From NCBI GenBank assembly GCA_017643965.1, contig JAEPMM010000222.1, positions 1-5,860 of the forward strand: DNA of 5,860 nucleotides, given 5' to 3'. The position numbers and the translations under genes are program-made. Origin of the DNA: Marinobacter sp. (GTDB lineage: Bacteria; Pseudomonadota; Gammaproteobacteria; Pseudomonadales; Oleiphilaceae). Positions 1 through 5,365 of this stretch are shown one piece after another. Position 1 is the first letter of the stretch. Each line of letters starts with the position of its first letter. The notes beneath the pieces were generated by a model that saw only the letters and a list, made by a program, of their open reading frames with translations, searched no databases and was not told the DNA's origin.

Positions 1-344
1 AATATGTTGACTATCATTGGTCGCACGGCTTTGTCGATAGCGGCGCACAGTGTCGGGTTTTTTGCGAAAGTGCCGTCTTCAACGTCTTTGTCGATGCGGG
101 TCAGGCTCTGATAAACCACGCGGCCCGCACCCAGGTTCATGTGACCCACCTCGGAGTTGCCCATCTGGCCCTGGGGCAGCCCCACAAACATACCGGAGGT
201 GTTGATCAGGGTTTTCGGCTGTTGCTGCCAGAGCTTGTCCCAGAAGGGCGCGTTGGCGTTGCTGATGGCATTGTCGTCGGCTGGGTCGCGGTGCCCCCAG
301 CCGTCCAGAATAATCAGTGCAGTCGGCTTACGCGTCGCAGTCAT
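1..344 (-). CDS. gpmI: 2,3-bisphosphoglycerate-independent phosphoglycerate mutase, 5' part (cut by window edge)
   Basis: This cytoplasmic glycolytic enzyme interconverts 3- and 2-phosphoglycerate, normally using two Mn ions and a phosphoserine intermediate. About 114 N-terminal residues of the usual ~510 are visible. They carry the metal-site motif LDGWG (Asp14) and the catalytic-serine motif MGNSEVGHMNLGAGR (Ser64), so the family call is firm. The start is taken as the ATG at 344-342, with a GTG one codon upstream as an alternative. There is only a weak GGA in the ribosome-binding position. The gene is divergent from the rhodanese gene, the same neighbourhood as E. coli gpmI (yibO) and yibN. 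One oddity: similarity to the family seems to stop after ...AAIDKAV (residue ~107). The last seven residues (RPMIVNI) do not resemble the expected strand leading to the MGLLS...GGVHSH region. This may mean a contig-edge artefact or a disruption. Confidence 0.93.
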   Translation of the reverse strand, partial: MTATRKPTALIILDGWGHRDPADDNAISNANAPFWDKLWQQQPKTLINTSGMFVGLPQGQMGNSEVGHMNLGAGRVVYQSLTRIDKDVEDGTFAKNPTLCAAIDKAVRPMIVNI

Positions 345-429
345 CACTTGATCCGGTATGGTTTTGAAGTTTGTAAAGAGAAGGGCAGATTCTAACCGTT
401 TTCATTCCGTCAGGCCACGTAGGTCTGCC

Positions 430-458
430 TTCTGTCACCGGAGCTGGGTGTGTATAAT
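430..458 (+). promoter_or_regulatory. Putative sigma70 promoter of the yibN-secB unit
   Basis: A perfect TATAAT lies at 453-458, 29 bp before the rhodanese ATG. The hexamer 17 bp upstream (TTCTGT, 430-435) is a poor match to TTGACA, so the -35 is weak. The predicted start near 465 gives a leader of about 23 nt. The rest of the 345-487 spacer shows no small ORF or obvious structure, and I could not place a convincing promoter for the divergent gpmI. Confidence 0.5.
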
Positions 459-487
459 CCCGCCAAACTAATTAACTGGGTGTTTTC

Positions 488-904
488 ATGGACAGGTTTA
501 TTGAATTTGCCGTCAACCACTACATTCTGGTGTCGCTGTTCGTTGCTTTCCTGCTGGCGATTCTGGTGCTGGAGTCCCGTCGTGGCGGGCAGAAGATCTC
601 AGCGCAGGGTGCGGTAAGTCTGATCAACCGTGACGAAGCCGTGGTGGTGGATATCCGTGATCGCAAAGACTTCACGGAAGGCCGCATTACCGGTTCGGTC
701 AATATCCCGCTGAACGCCATCAAAGGCCGCGCCAATGAACTGAAGAAGTTCAAGGACAAGCAGATCATTGTCGCCGACAAGATGGGCCAGCATTCCGCGA
801 TGGCGGTCAAGCAGCTGAAAGCTGAGGGATATGAGAACGTGGTCCGCCTCAATGGTGGCATTGCGGACTGGAAAAGCAGTAACCTTCCTCTGGTCAAGAA
901 GTAA
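488..904 (+). CDS. yibN: Membrane-anchored rhodanese-like protein (YibN family), lacking the catalytic cysteine
   Basis: This 138-residue protein has one N-terminal membrane segment (about residues 12-29, YILVSLFVAFLLAILVLE), then a basic stretch (RRGGQK) and a single rhodanese domain (about 38-136). Domain landmarks are AVVVDIRDRKDFTEGRI (51-67), the GSVNIP turn (69-74) and LNGGIADW (121-128) near the C-terminus. Membrane topology (N-out or N-in) is not settled by the sequence, but the positive patch after the helix favours a cytoplasmic domain. The active loop that usually begins with Cys reads VADKMGQHSAM, with Asp97 at the Cys position, and the whole protein contains no cysteine. Sulfurtransfer by the standard mechanism is therefore unlikely. 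It lies 29 bp upstream of secB and is divergent from gpmI, as E. coli yibN is. From memory, E. coli YibN has been linked to the YidC insertase. A scaffold role near the membrane fits but is inferred. The ATG at 488 has only a weak GGG-type ribosome site. Confidence 0.88.
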   Translation: MDRFIEFAVNHYILVSLFVAFLLAILVLESRRGGQKISAQGAVSLINRDEAVVVDIRDRKDFTEGRITGSVNIPLNAIKGRANELKKFKDKQIIVADKMGQHSAMAVKQLKAEGYENVVRLNGGIADWKSSNLPLVKK

Positions 905-920
905 AACACTGAATAATACG

Positions 921-926
921 AGAAGG
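921..926 (+). promoter_or_regulatory. Ribosome binding site of secB
   Basis: AGAAGG lies 7 nt before the ATG at 934. This spacing supports ATG 934 rather than the in-frame TTG at 928, which would sit almost on top of the site. Confidence 0.75.
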
Positions 927-933
927 ATTGAAC

Positions 934-1434
934 ATGGCTGAGAATCAGCAAGGCGCCGCCGGCAGCGAAAACCAGAACCAGCCGCAATTCGCGCTGCAGC
1001 GTATTTATGTGAAGGATCTGTCCTTCGAATCCCCCAATTCGCCAGTGGTCTTCCAGGAGCAGTGGAAGCCGCAGGTGAACCTGGACCTGAACACCTCCCA
1101 CAACAAGGTGAGCGACAACCAGTATGAGGTGGTGTTGTCCCTGACCGTGACCGCCAAGATGGGTGAGAAGGTGGCATACATCGTCGAGATCCAGCAGGCC
1201 GGTGTGTTCCTGCTGCAGGGCATTGAAGGCCCGCAGCTGGGTCAGATGCTCGGTGCTTACTGCCCGACCATCCTGTTCCCGTATGCCCGTGAGGCCATCG
1301 ACGGCGTCGTCAACAAGGGCAGCTTCCCGGCCCTGATGCTGGCACCGGTGAACTTTGACGCCATCTATGCCCAGGCGCTCAAGCGCAAGCAGGAAGAAGG
1401 CGCAGGTGAAGCAAAAGAGGAGCAGACTCACTGA
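934..1434 (+). CDS. secB: Protein-export chaperone SecB
   Basis: SecB is a cytoplasmic homotetrameric chaperone. It holds precursor proteins unfolded and hands them to SecA for Sec-dependent export. The 166-residue product is slightly longer than E. coli SecB (155). It has a hydrophilic Gln/Asn-rich N-terminus (1-18) and the conserved core starting FALQRIYVKDLSFESPN (about 20-36). FQEQWKPQVNLDLNT, YEVVLSLTVTAK, and YCPTILFPYAREAIDGVVNKGSFPALMLAPVNFDAIY follow in order. The C-terminal tail is acidic (QEEGAGEAKEEQTH); in the family this end contributes to SecA binding. It is probably cotranscribed with the rhodanese gene, with a 29-bp gap. In E. coli grxC sits between these two genes and gpsA follows secB. 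Here grxC is absent and a terminator follows directly. The ATG at 934 was chosen for its AGAAGG site. Confidence 0.97.
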   Translation: MAENQQGAAGSENQNQPQFALQRIYVKDLSFESPNSPVVFQEQWKPQVNLDLNTSHNKVSDNQYEVVLSLTVTAKMGEKVAYIVEIQQAGVFLLQGIEGPQLGQMLGAYCPTILFPYAREAIDGVVNKGSFPALMLAPVNFDAIYAQALKRKQEEGAGEAKEEQTH

Positions 1435-1455
1435 GGGTCTTCCCCATGAGTTGCC

Positions 1456-1489
1456 CATAAAAAAACCGGCGAATGCCGGTTTTTTTATG
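1456..1489. terminator. Bidirectional intrinsic terminator between secB and trmL
   Basis: A perfect 15-bp stem has arms 1456-1470 and 1475-1489 and a GAAT loop. CCGGC pairs with GCCGG, flanked by seven A on the left and seven T on the right. This gives a U-tract on both strands. It lies 21 bp after the secB stop and 35 bp beyond the trmL stop, so it can end transcription from both converging units. Confidence 0.93.
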
Positions 1490-1524
1490 TCTGGAGTCTG
1501 CCGCTGACGATTCTGCCGGGGCGG

Positions 1525-1989
1525 TCAGACGGCACCGTCAAACCCCAGTTGCCGCCACGCCTCGTACACCACCAGGGCGGCGGTATTGGACAGGTTCAGG
1601 CTGCGGCTCTGGGGGCGCATCGGCACCCGCAGGCGCTGGTTGGCGGGCAGCGATTCCCGCACGGCGGCGGGCAGGCCCCGGGTTTCCGGGCCGAACATCA
1701 GGTAGTCCCCCTGCTGAAACGCCGTCTCGTGATAGGGCTGGCTGCCTTTGGTGGTCAATCCGAACAGTCTTGTTGGTTGTTCGCTGTCCAGAAAAGCCTG
1801 GTAATCCTTGTGCACGGTCACCGTGGCGTATTCGCTGTAGTCCAGCCCCGCCCGCCGCATCTGCTTGTCTTCCAGGTTAAACCCCAGCGGTTCAATCAGA
1901 TGCAGCCGGCACCCGGTATTGGCGCACAGCCGGATGATATTCCCGGTATTGGGTGGAATCTCCGGCTCGTACAGCACCACATGCAGCAT
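1525..1989 (-). CDS. trmL: tRNA (cytidine/uridine-34-2'-O)-methyltransferase TrmL (SPOUT family)
   Basis: The 154-residue protein (E. coli TrmL is 157) belongs to the SPOUT methyltransferases. In the family it 2'-O-methylates the wobble base of tRNA-Leu (CAA and UAA anticodons) with S-adenosylmethionine, acting as a dimer. Visible signatures are the N-terminal LYEPEIPPNTGNIIRLCANT (6-25), LIEPLGF (31-37), FGPETRGLP (99-107), and the knot segment RVPMRPQSRSLNLSNTAALV (121-140), which forms the cofactor pocket. The ATG at 1989-1987 gives a start exactly at the family N-terminus (MLHVVLYEP). The same frame stays open further upstream, but that part is antisense-frame sequence inside the thiolase gene. 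It starts 4 bp after the thiolase stop with a poor ribosome site (GAG in the upstream stop region), which suggests translational coupling. It ends 35 bp from the shared terminator. Confidence 0.95.
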   Translation of the reverse strand: MLHVVLYEPEIPPNTGNIIRLCANTGCRLHLIEPLGFNLEDKQMRRAGLDYSEYATVTVHKDYQAFLDSEQPTRLFGLTTKGSQPYHETAFQQGDYLMFGPETRGLPAAVRESLPANQRLRVPMRPQSRSLNLSNTAALVVYEAWRQLGFDGAV

Positions 1990-1993
1990 GGAA

Positions 1994-3172
1994 TCAGCGC
2001 TCAACCGCAAGGGCCACGCCCATGCCGCCGCCAATGCAGAGAGTGGCCAGGCCCTTGCTGGCATCGCGACGCTGCATCTCGTGCAGCAGGGTGACCAGAA
2101 TGCGACAGCCGGACGCGCCGATGGGGTGGCCGATGGCGATCGCACCCCCGTTGACGTTGACCTTGTTGGTGTCCCAGCCAAGCTCGCGGTTCACCGAAAT
2201 GGCCTGGGCCGCGAAGGCTTCGTTGGCCTCGATCAGATCCAGATCATCCACGCTCCAGCCTGCCAGTTGCAGGCAGCGACGGCTCGCCGGAATCGGGCCG
2301 GTGCCCATGATGGTGGGGTCGACGCCGGCGTTGGCGTGGGCCCTGATCGTCGCCAGCGGTGTCAGCCCCAGCTCTTTTGCCTTATCAGCACTGCACACGA
2401 TCACCGCGGCGGCGCCATCGTTGAGGGACGACGCGTTACCCGCCGTCACCGTGCCGTCTTTCTTGAACGCCGGGCGCAGTTTTCCCAGGCCATCGGCGGT
2501 GACGCCGTCACGGGGGTTCTCGTCTTTGTCGACCACCAGCGGGTCGCCTTTACGCTGTGGAATGCTGACCGGCACAATCTGACCGTCAAAATAGCCGGCA
2601 CTGCGGGCGGCCACGGCCTTCTGCTGTGAGGCCGCCGCAAACTCATCCTGCTCTTCCCGGCTGATGCCGTATTTGTCGACAATGTTCTCGGCGGTCACGC
2701 CCATGTGGTAATCGTTGAAGGCATCCCACAGGCCATCCTTGATCATGGTGTCCACCATGTTCCAGTCGCCCATGCGCTGACCGTTGCGGCTGTTCGGCAA
2801 CACGTGGGGCGCCTGGCTCATGCTCTCCTGGCCGCCGGCAATCATCAGCTCGGCATCGCCGGAGCGAATCGCCTGCACCGCCATATGCACCGCTTTCAGG
2901 CCCGAACCGCAGACCTTGTTGATGGTCATGGCGGGCACGGAAGCGGGCACGCCGGCGTTGATGGCCGCCTGGCGCGCCGGGTTCTGGCCACAGCCCGCCG
3001 TGAGTACCTGGCCGAGGACAATCTCGTTGATCTGCCCGGCCGGAATGCCGGTTTCCTCTAGCAAGGCCTTGATCACCGCCGAGCCGAGCTGGTCGGCCCG
3101 CAGGCTCGACAGGCCCCCGCCGAAACTGCCCACGGCGGTCCGTTTGGCGGCAACAATGACGACATCACGCAT
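1994..3172 (-). CDS. Acetyl-CoA C-acetyltransferase (type II thiolase, PhaA/AtoB-like)
   Basis: This 392-residue cytoplasmic thiolase catalyses condensation of two acetyl-CoA to acetoacetyl-CoA, or the reverse thiolysis. All catalytic features are intact: the nucleophile Cys88 in INKVCGSGLKAV (84-95), GGQESMSQAPH (113-123), NEAF (317-320), His349 in NGGAIAIGHPIGASG (341-355) and Cys379 in LCIGGGMG (378-385). Its length and motif spacing match PhaA of Zoogloea ramigera (Cys89/His348/Cys378). Start choice: ATG 3172-3170 gives the family N-terminus MRDVVIVAAKRTAVG and has GGAGA 6 nt upstream. The open frame extends further upstream but has no thiolase character. No phaB, phaC or 3-hydroxyacyl-CoA dehydrogenase is adjacent. 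PHB synthesis, ketone-body use and short-chain degradation therefore cannot be separated, and I give no symbol. It has its own predicted promoter with an overlapping dyad, and trmL follows after 4 bp. Confidence 0.96.
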   Translation of the reverse strand: MRDVVIVAAKRTAVGSFGGGLSSLRADQLGSAVIKALLEETGIPAGQINEIVLGQVLTAGCGQNPARQAAINAGVPASVPAMTINKVCGSGLKAVHMAVQAIRSGDAELMIAGGQESMSQAPHVLPNSRNGQRMGDWNMVDTMIKDGLWDAFNDYHMGVTAENIVDKYGISREEQDEFAAASQQKAVAARSAGYFDGQIVPVSIPQRKGDPLVVDKDENPRDGVTADGLGKLRPAFKKDGTVTAGNASSLNDGAAAVIVCSADKAKELGLTPLATIRAHANAGVDPTIMGTGPIPASRRCLQLAGWSVDDLDLIEANEAFAAQAISVNRELGWDTNKVNVNGGAIAIGHPIGASGCRILVTLLHEMQRRDASKGLATLCIGGGMGVALAVER

Positions 3173-3178
3173 AGTTTT

Positions 3179-3183
3179 TCTCC
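3179..3183 (-). promoter_or_regulatory. Ribosome binding site of the thiolase gene
   Basis: GGAGA on the minus strand lies 6 nt before the ATG at 3172. It fixes the thiolase start against the longer open frame that runs upstream through the promoter and repeat region. Confidence 0.75.
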
Positions 3184-3227
3184 GGTTCTGATTGCGCGGG
3201 GATTTGGTCTCCTCGCGCCGGGGAGTA

Positions 3228-3242
3228 AATGATGCATTCATT
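3228..3242. promoter_or_regulatory. Small dyad overlapping the thiolase -10 and start point (possible operator)
   Basis: AATGATGCATTCATT has AATGA/TCATT arms around TGCAT. It overlaps the predicted -10 hexamer by three bases and covers the likely transcription start. That is the position expected for a repressor site. The arms are only 5 bp, and no regulator gene lies in the window, so the assignment is tentative. Confidence 0.3.
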
Positions 3243-3268
3243 GTATCGGAAAGCTGGAAGGCGACCAA
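3240..3268 (-). promoter_or_regulatory. Putative sigma70 promoter of the thiolase-trmL unit
   Basis: On the minus strand TTGGTC (3268-3263) and TACAAT (3245-3240) are separated by 17 bp. The -10 matches consensus at 5 of 6 positions and the -35 at the first three. The predicted start near 3233 gives a leader of about 60 nt before the thiolase ATG. Confidence 0.5.
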
Positions 3269-3291
3269 AGCTACTAAAGTTCGGAGGTGGC

Positions 3292-3398
3292 GCGGAGGCG
3301 GGGCAGGCTTTCCAAAACACGCTGTGAATACGTCCATGTACGCTCGGCTCCGCCATCCATGGCTCCGCACGGTTTTGGAAAGCCTGCCCCGCCTCCGC
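3292..3398. repeat. 107-bp intergenic element with 27-bp perfect inverted repeats
   Basis: The arms 3292-3318 and 3372-3398 are exact reverse complements of each other (27 of 27) around a 53-bp centre. The centre holds GAATACGTCCATGTACGCTC (3326-3345), GCCATCCATGGC (3352-3363) and an 8-bp direct repeat GGCTCCGC (3346-3353 and 3361-3368). It fills most of the 242-bp gap between the SDR stop and the thiolase start, ending 16 bp after the SDR stop on the minus strand. From memory, intergenic sequences with a similar centre (GTAAATACGTCC... CGCCATCCATGGCG) recur in many Halomonas, Marinobacter and Alcanivorax chromosomes. I see no transposase and no matching direct flanks. Transcribed, it would form a long stem with no U-tract, so it may protect or stop the SDR mRNA. 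Confidence 0.85.
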
Positions 3399-3414
3399 TC
3401 GTTCGAACCTGGTA

Positions 3415-4158
3415 CTACATGTTCAAACTGCGGCCACCGTCCACGGCGATAACCTGGCCGGTAATAAACGGTGCATCACACATCAGGAAGGCAATGGTGC
3501 CGGCAATATCGTCGGGATTTCCGGTTCTGGCCAATGGGGTTCTGGCCAGAATCGACTGCTGGTGAGTTTCATCCACTTCGCCTTCGCCCTCCGGCCAAAG
3601 GATGGCGCCAGGGGAAACGCCGTTGACGCGAATCGCCGGCGCCAGATCCCTGGCCCAGGAGCGGGTGAGGGCAGCGAGGCCGGCTTTGCTGCTGCAGTAA
3701 AGCGGGTGGTCGGCCAGGGGCTTTTCGCTGTAGATGTCGATGAGGTTGATAATAGCCCCGCCGGTTTCACGCAGCGCCGTCAGGCAGGCCTGGCCGAGGA
3801 AGAAGGGCGCCTGCAGGTTGGCGCCCATAATGGTGTGCCAGTCTTCCTGGGTCGCGGCTTCGGTGGGGTTGGGGTAGAACACCGAGGCGTTGTTGACCAG
3901 GCCATCCAGCCGGCCCCAGACGGATGTTGCCGCGCCGGCCAGAGCGGTGACCTGCTCGGGCTCGCTCAGATCCGCCTGCACCGTCGTTGCAGAGTCCGGA
4001 CGTTCGACGTTAAGCCGGTCGGCCAGCGCTTGCGCCTGCTCACCGCGGGAGCGGTAGTGGACCACCACATTCCAGCCACGGCCGTGCATGACTTCGGCGG
4101 TGCGGGCGCCAAGACGATGGGCAGCGCCGGTGATGAGGACAACGGGGGGAGTGGTCAT
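3415..4158 (-). CDS. Short-chain dehydrogenase, pteridine reductase-like
   Basis: A 247-residue Rossmann-fold oxidoreductase of the classical SDR length. The nucleotide-binding motif is TGAAHRLG (10-17). Arg in place of the middle Gly is the TGxxxRxG form typical of pteridine reductases (PTR1, FolM). NNAS is at 89-92. The catalytic set appears to be Asp141 (LIDIYSE, where most SDRs have Ser), Tyr154 and Lys158 (YCSSK), again PTR1-like. HYRSRGE (34-40) after strand 2 supplies basic residues that suit NADPH. The likely role is NADPH-dependent reduction of dihydropterins (folate or monapterin cofactors) in the cytoplasm; the exact substrate is inferred. The ATG at 4158 lies 3 bp after the cca stop with only a weak ribosome site, so translation is probably coupled to cca. 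In related bacteria cca often sits near folate-pathway genes such as folB and folK, which supports a pterin role. A fatty-acid or other ketoreductase is the alternative. Confidence 0.87.
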   Translation of the reverse strand: MTTPPVVLITGAAHRLGARTAEVMHGRGWNVVVHYRSRGEQAQALADRLNVERPDSATTVQADLSEPEQVTALAGAATSVWGRLDGLVNNASVFYPNPTEAATQEDWHTIMGANLQAPFFLGQACLTALRETGGAIINLIDIYSEKPLADHPLYCSSKAGLAALTRSWARDLAPAIRVNGVSPGAILWPEGEGEVDETHQQSILARTPLARTGNPDDIAGTIAFLMCDAPFITGQVIAVDGGRSLNM

Positions 4159-4161
4159 GGC

Positions 4162-5283
4162 TCAGGCCTGCGGTTGTTGAATCAGCTTGGCTATACGTTG
4201 CAGGCGTTCCTGCCGGATTGCTTCACCCAGCGCCTTGCCCTTGAATCCCTGCGCCAGCAACGCCCTGGCCTCGACGCCGGTGGCGGCCCGTTCGCTTGCC
4301 TTGAGCAACCGGATCAGGTCATGAATCTCCGGAGGCAGGGCGCAGCACAGTGCCGTGAGCAATCGTTGGAACCGCTCCGGGCGTCGCCATGCGTCGGTGT
4401 CGTCGAGAATGCCCAGCAAGGTGCTCTCATCCACACCGGCAGTGTCCTGTCGCAGAAGGGTGTGACAAAGCTGGCTGGTCAGTCTGGCCAGATCCTGGCA
4501 GTCGTTGGGGGCTTTGAGGGCGCGCGCGCGGGCCCGGGTGTCGTCTACCGGCAGGGGAGAGAGCAGCGCCGCAAAACGGGTGTCGGTGTCATCGCTGCTG
4601 TCGCAGGCGCAGCGAAGGGACGTCAGTGCCGCCTTGAAGGTGTCTCTGGGGGCGAGCTCCGGGATCAGTACCGCTAGGGCGTTGCAGTCCTGCAGTACCT
4701 GAAAGAAGGTGCCGGGCTCGTTTTCATGGAGGGCGCGCTGGATTTCCTGCCAGACCCGCTCGGCGACCAGATGGCTGACTTCATCGTCCGCCACCACCTG
4801 CTTCATTAGCGCCATGGTGTCATCCGCCACCCGGAACCCCATCGGCGCAAGGCGTGCGGCAAAGCGCGCGGTGCGCAGTATGCGCAGCGGGTCCTCGGCG
4901 AACGCAGCGGACACGTGCCGCAGCTTCCGGGCGTCGAGGTCGGCCCGGCCGTTGAAGGGATCCACCAGGGTGCTGGCTTCGGTGCGAGCCATGGCATTGA
5001 TGGTCAGGTCGCGGCGGCGCAGGTCGTCTTCGAGCGTGACGTCAGGCGCGCTGTACACCGTAAAACCATGATAGCCCCGACCCGCTTTCCGTTCGGTGCG
5101 GGCCAGGGCGTACTCTTGACGGGTCGCGGGGTGCAGGAAGACCGGGAAGTCAGCACCCACCTGCTTGAAACCGCGTTTGAGCATGTCGTCCGGCGTCGCG
5201 CCTACCACCACCCAATCCCGGTCTTTTACCTCGAGACCGAGAAGTTCATCGCGGACCGCGCCGCCCACCAGATAGATATCCAT
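4162..5283 (-). CDS. cca: CCA tRNA nucleotidyltransferase, without a functional HD domain
   Basis: This 373-residue class II nucleotidyltransferase adds or repairs the 3' CCA end of tRNAs without a nucleic acid template. Motifs run in family order: GGAVRD (7-12), the metal-binding DRDWVVVG with Asp21 and Asp23, RRRDLTINAMA (89-99), DPFNGRADL (108-116) and AEDPLRILRTARFAARL (129-145). E. coli Cca is 412 residues and carries a C-terminal HD phosphohydrolase. Here the region that should contain its His-Asp pair (RFATLCHDLGKG in E. coli, from memory) reads RFAALLSPLPVDD (236-248), so the metal-binding His-Asp is gone and phosphatase activity is not expected. The start ATG 5283-5281 places GGAVRD at the usual distance from the N-terminus. 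Its ribosome site is weak. It leads a two-gene unit with the pteridine-reductase-like SDR. Confidence 0.95.
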   Translation of the reverse strand: MDIYLVGGAVRDELLGLEVKDRDWVVVGATPDDMLKRGFKQVGADFPVFLHPATRQEYALARTERKAGRGYHGFTVYSAPDVTLEDDLRRRDLTINAMARTEASTLVDPFNGRADLDARKLRHVSAAFAEDPLRILRTARFAARLAPMGFRVADDTMALMKQVVADDEVSHLVAERVWQEIQRALHENEPGTFFQVLQDCNALAVLIPELAPRDTFKAALTSLRCACDSSDDTDTRFAALLSPLPVDDTRARARALKAPNDCQDLARLTSQLCHTLLRQDTAGVDESTLLGILDDTDAWRRPERFQRLLTALCCALPPEIHDLIRLLKASERAATGVEARALLAQGFKGKALGEAIRQERLQRIAKLIQQPQA

Positions 5284-5321
5284 ATGCCCGGCAATGCTCC
5301 AGTACGGGAAATGTCCGGTGG

Positions 5322-5350
5322 ATTATCGGCGCTGGGCGCGGCCGAGGCAA
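5322..5350 (-). promoter_or_regulatory. Putative promoter of the cca-SDR unit
   Basis: On the minus strand TTGCCT (5350-5345) and GATAAT (5327-5322) are 17 bp apart, matching consensus at 4 and 5 of 6 positions. The leader would be about 30 nt. The -35 hexamer lies inside the loop of the hairpin at 5337-5360. Confidence 0.45.
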
Positions 5351-5360
5351 ACCGGCCGCG
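5337..5360. terminator. GC-rich hairpin after the TraF-like gene (weak terminator candidate)
   Basis: Arms CGCGGCCG (5337-5344) and CGGCCGCG (5353-5360) pair perfectly over 8 bp around an 8-nt loop. It lies 5 bp after the TraF-like stop on the minus strand. No T-run follows, so it is not a standard intrinsic terminator. It could pause polymerase or protect the mRNA end. Confidence 0.35.
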
Positions 5361-5365
5361 TTGTG

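Noticed and set aside
905..933. Remnant of grxC between the rhodanese and secB genes
   Set aside because: Only 29 bp are present and they contain the secB ribosome site. No CPYC-like coding trace exists in any frame.
520..1458. A 312-codon open frame on the minus strand opposite the rhodanese and secB genes
   Set aside because: It lies antisense to two well-recognised genes, its product has low-complexity His/Leu/Arg-rich sequence with no family signature, and GC-rich codon structure explains the missing stops.
1865..2629. A 254-codon plus-strand open frame opposite trmL and the thiolase gene
   Set aside because: It spans the end of one clear gene and the start of another on the opposite strand, with no ribosome site or family match.
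3173..3370. N-terminal extension of the thiolase to an ATG at 3370
   Set aside because: The added 66 residues would run through the promoter, the dyad and the inverted repeat. Family members begin at MRDVVIVAAKR, and GGAGA is placed for the ATG at 3172.
3292..3398. Insertion sequence or MITE bounded by terminal inverted repeats
   Set aside because: No transposase fits in 53 bp, and the 8-bp flanks (GAGGTGGC and TCGTTCGA) do not match as a target duplication. It is kept as a repeat element only.
3562..4677. A 371-codon plus-strand open frame opposite the SDR and cca genes
   Set aside because: It crosses the junction of two strongly supported minus-strand genes and gives a Gly/Gln/Arg-rich product with no recognisable domain.
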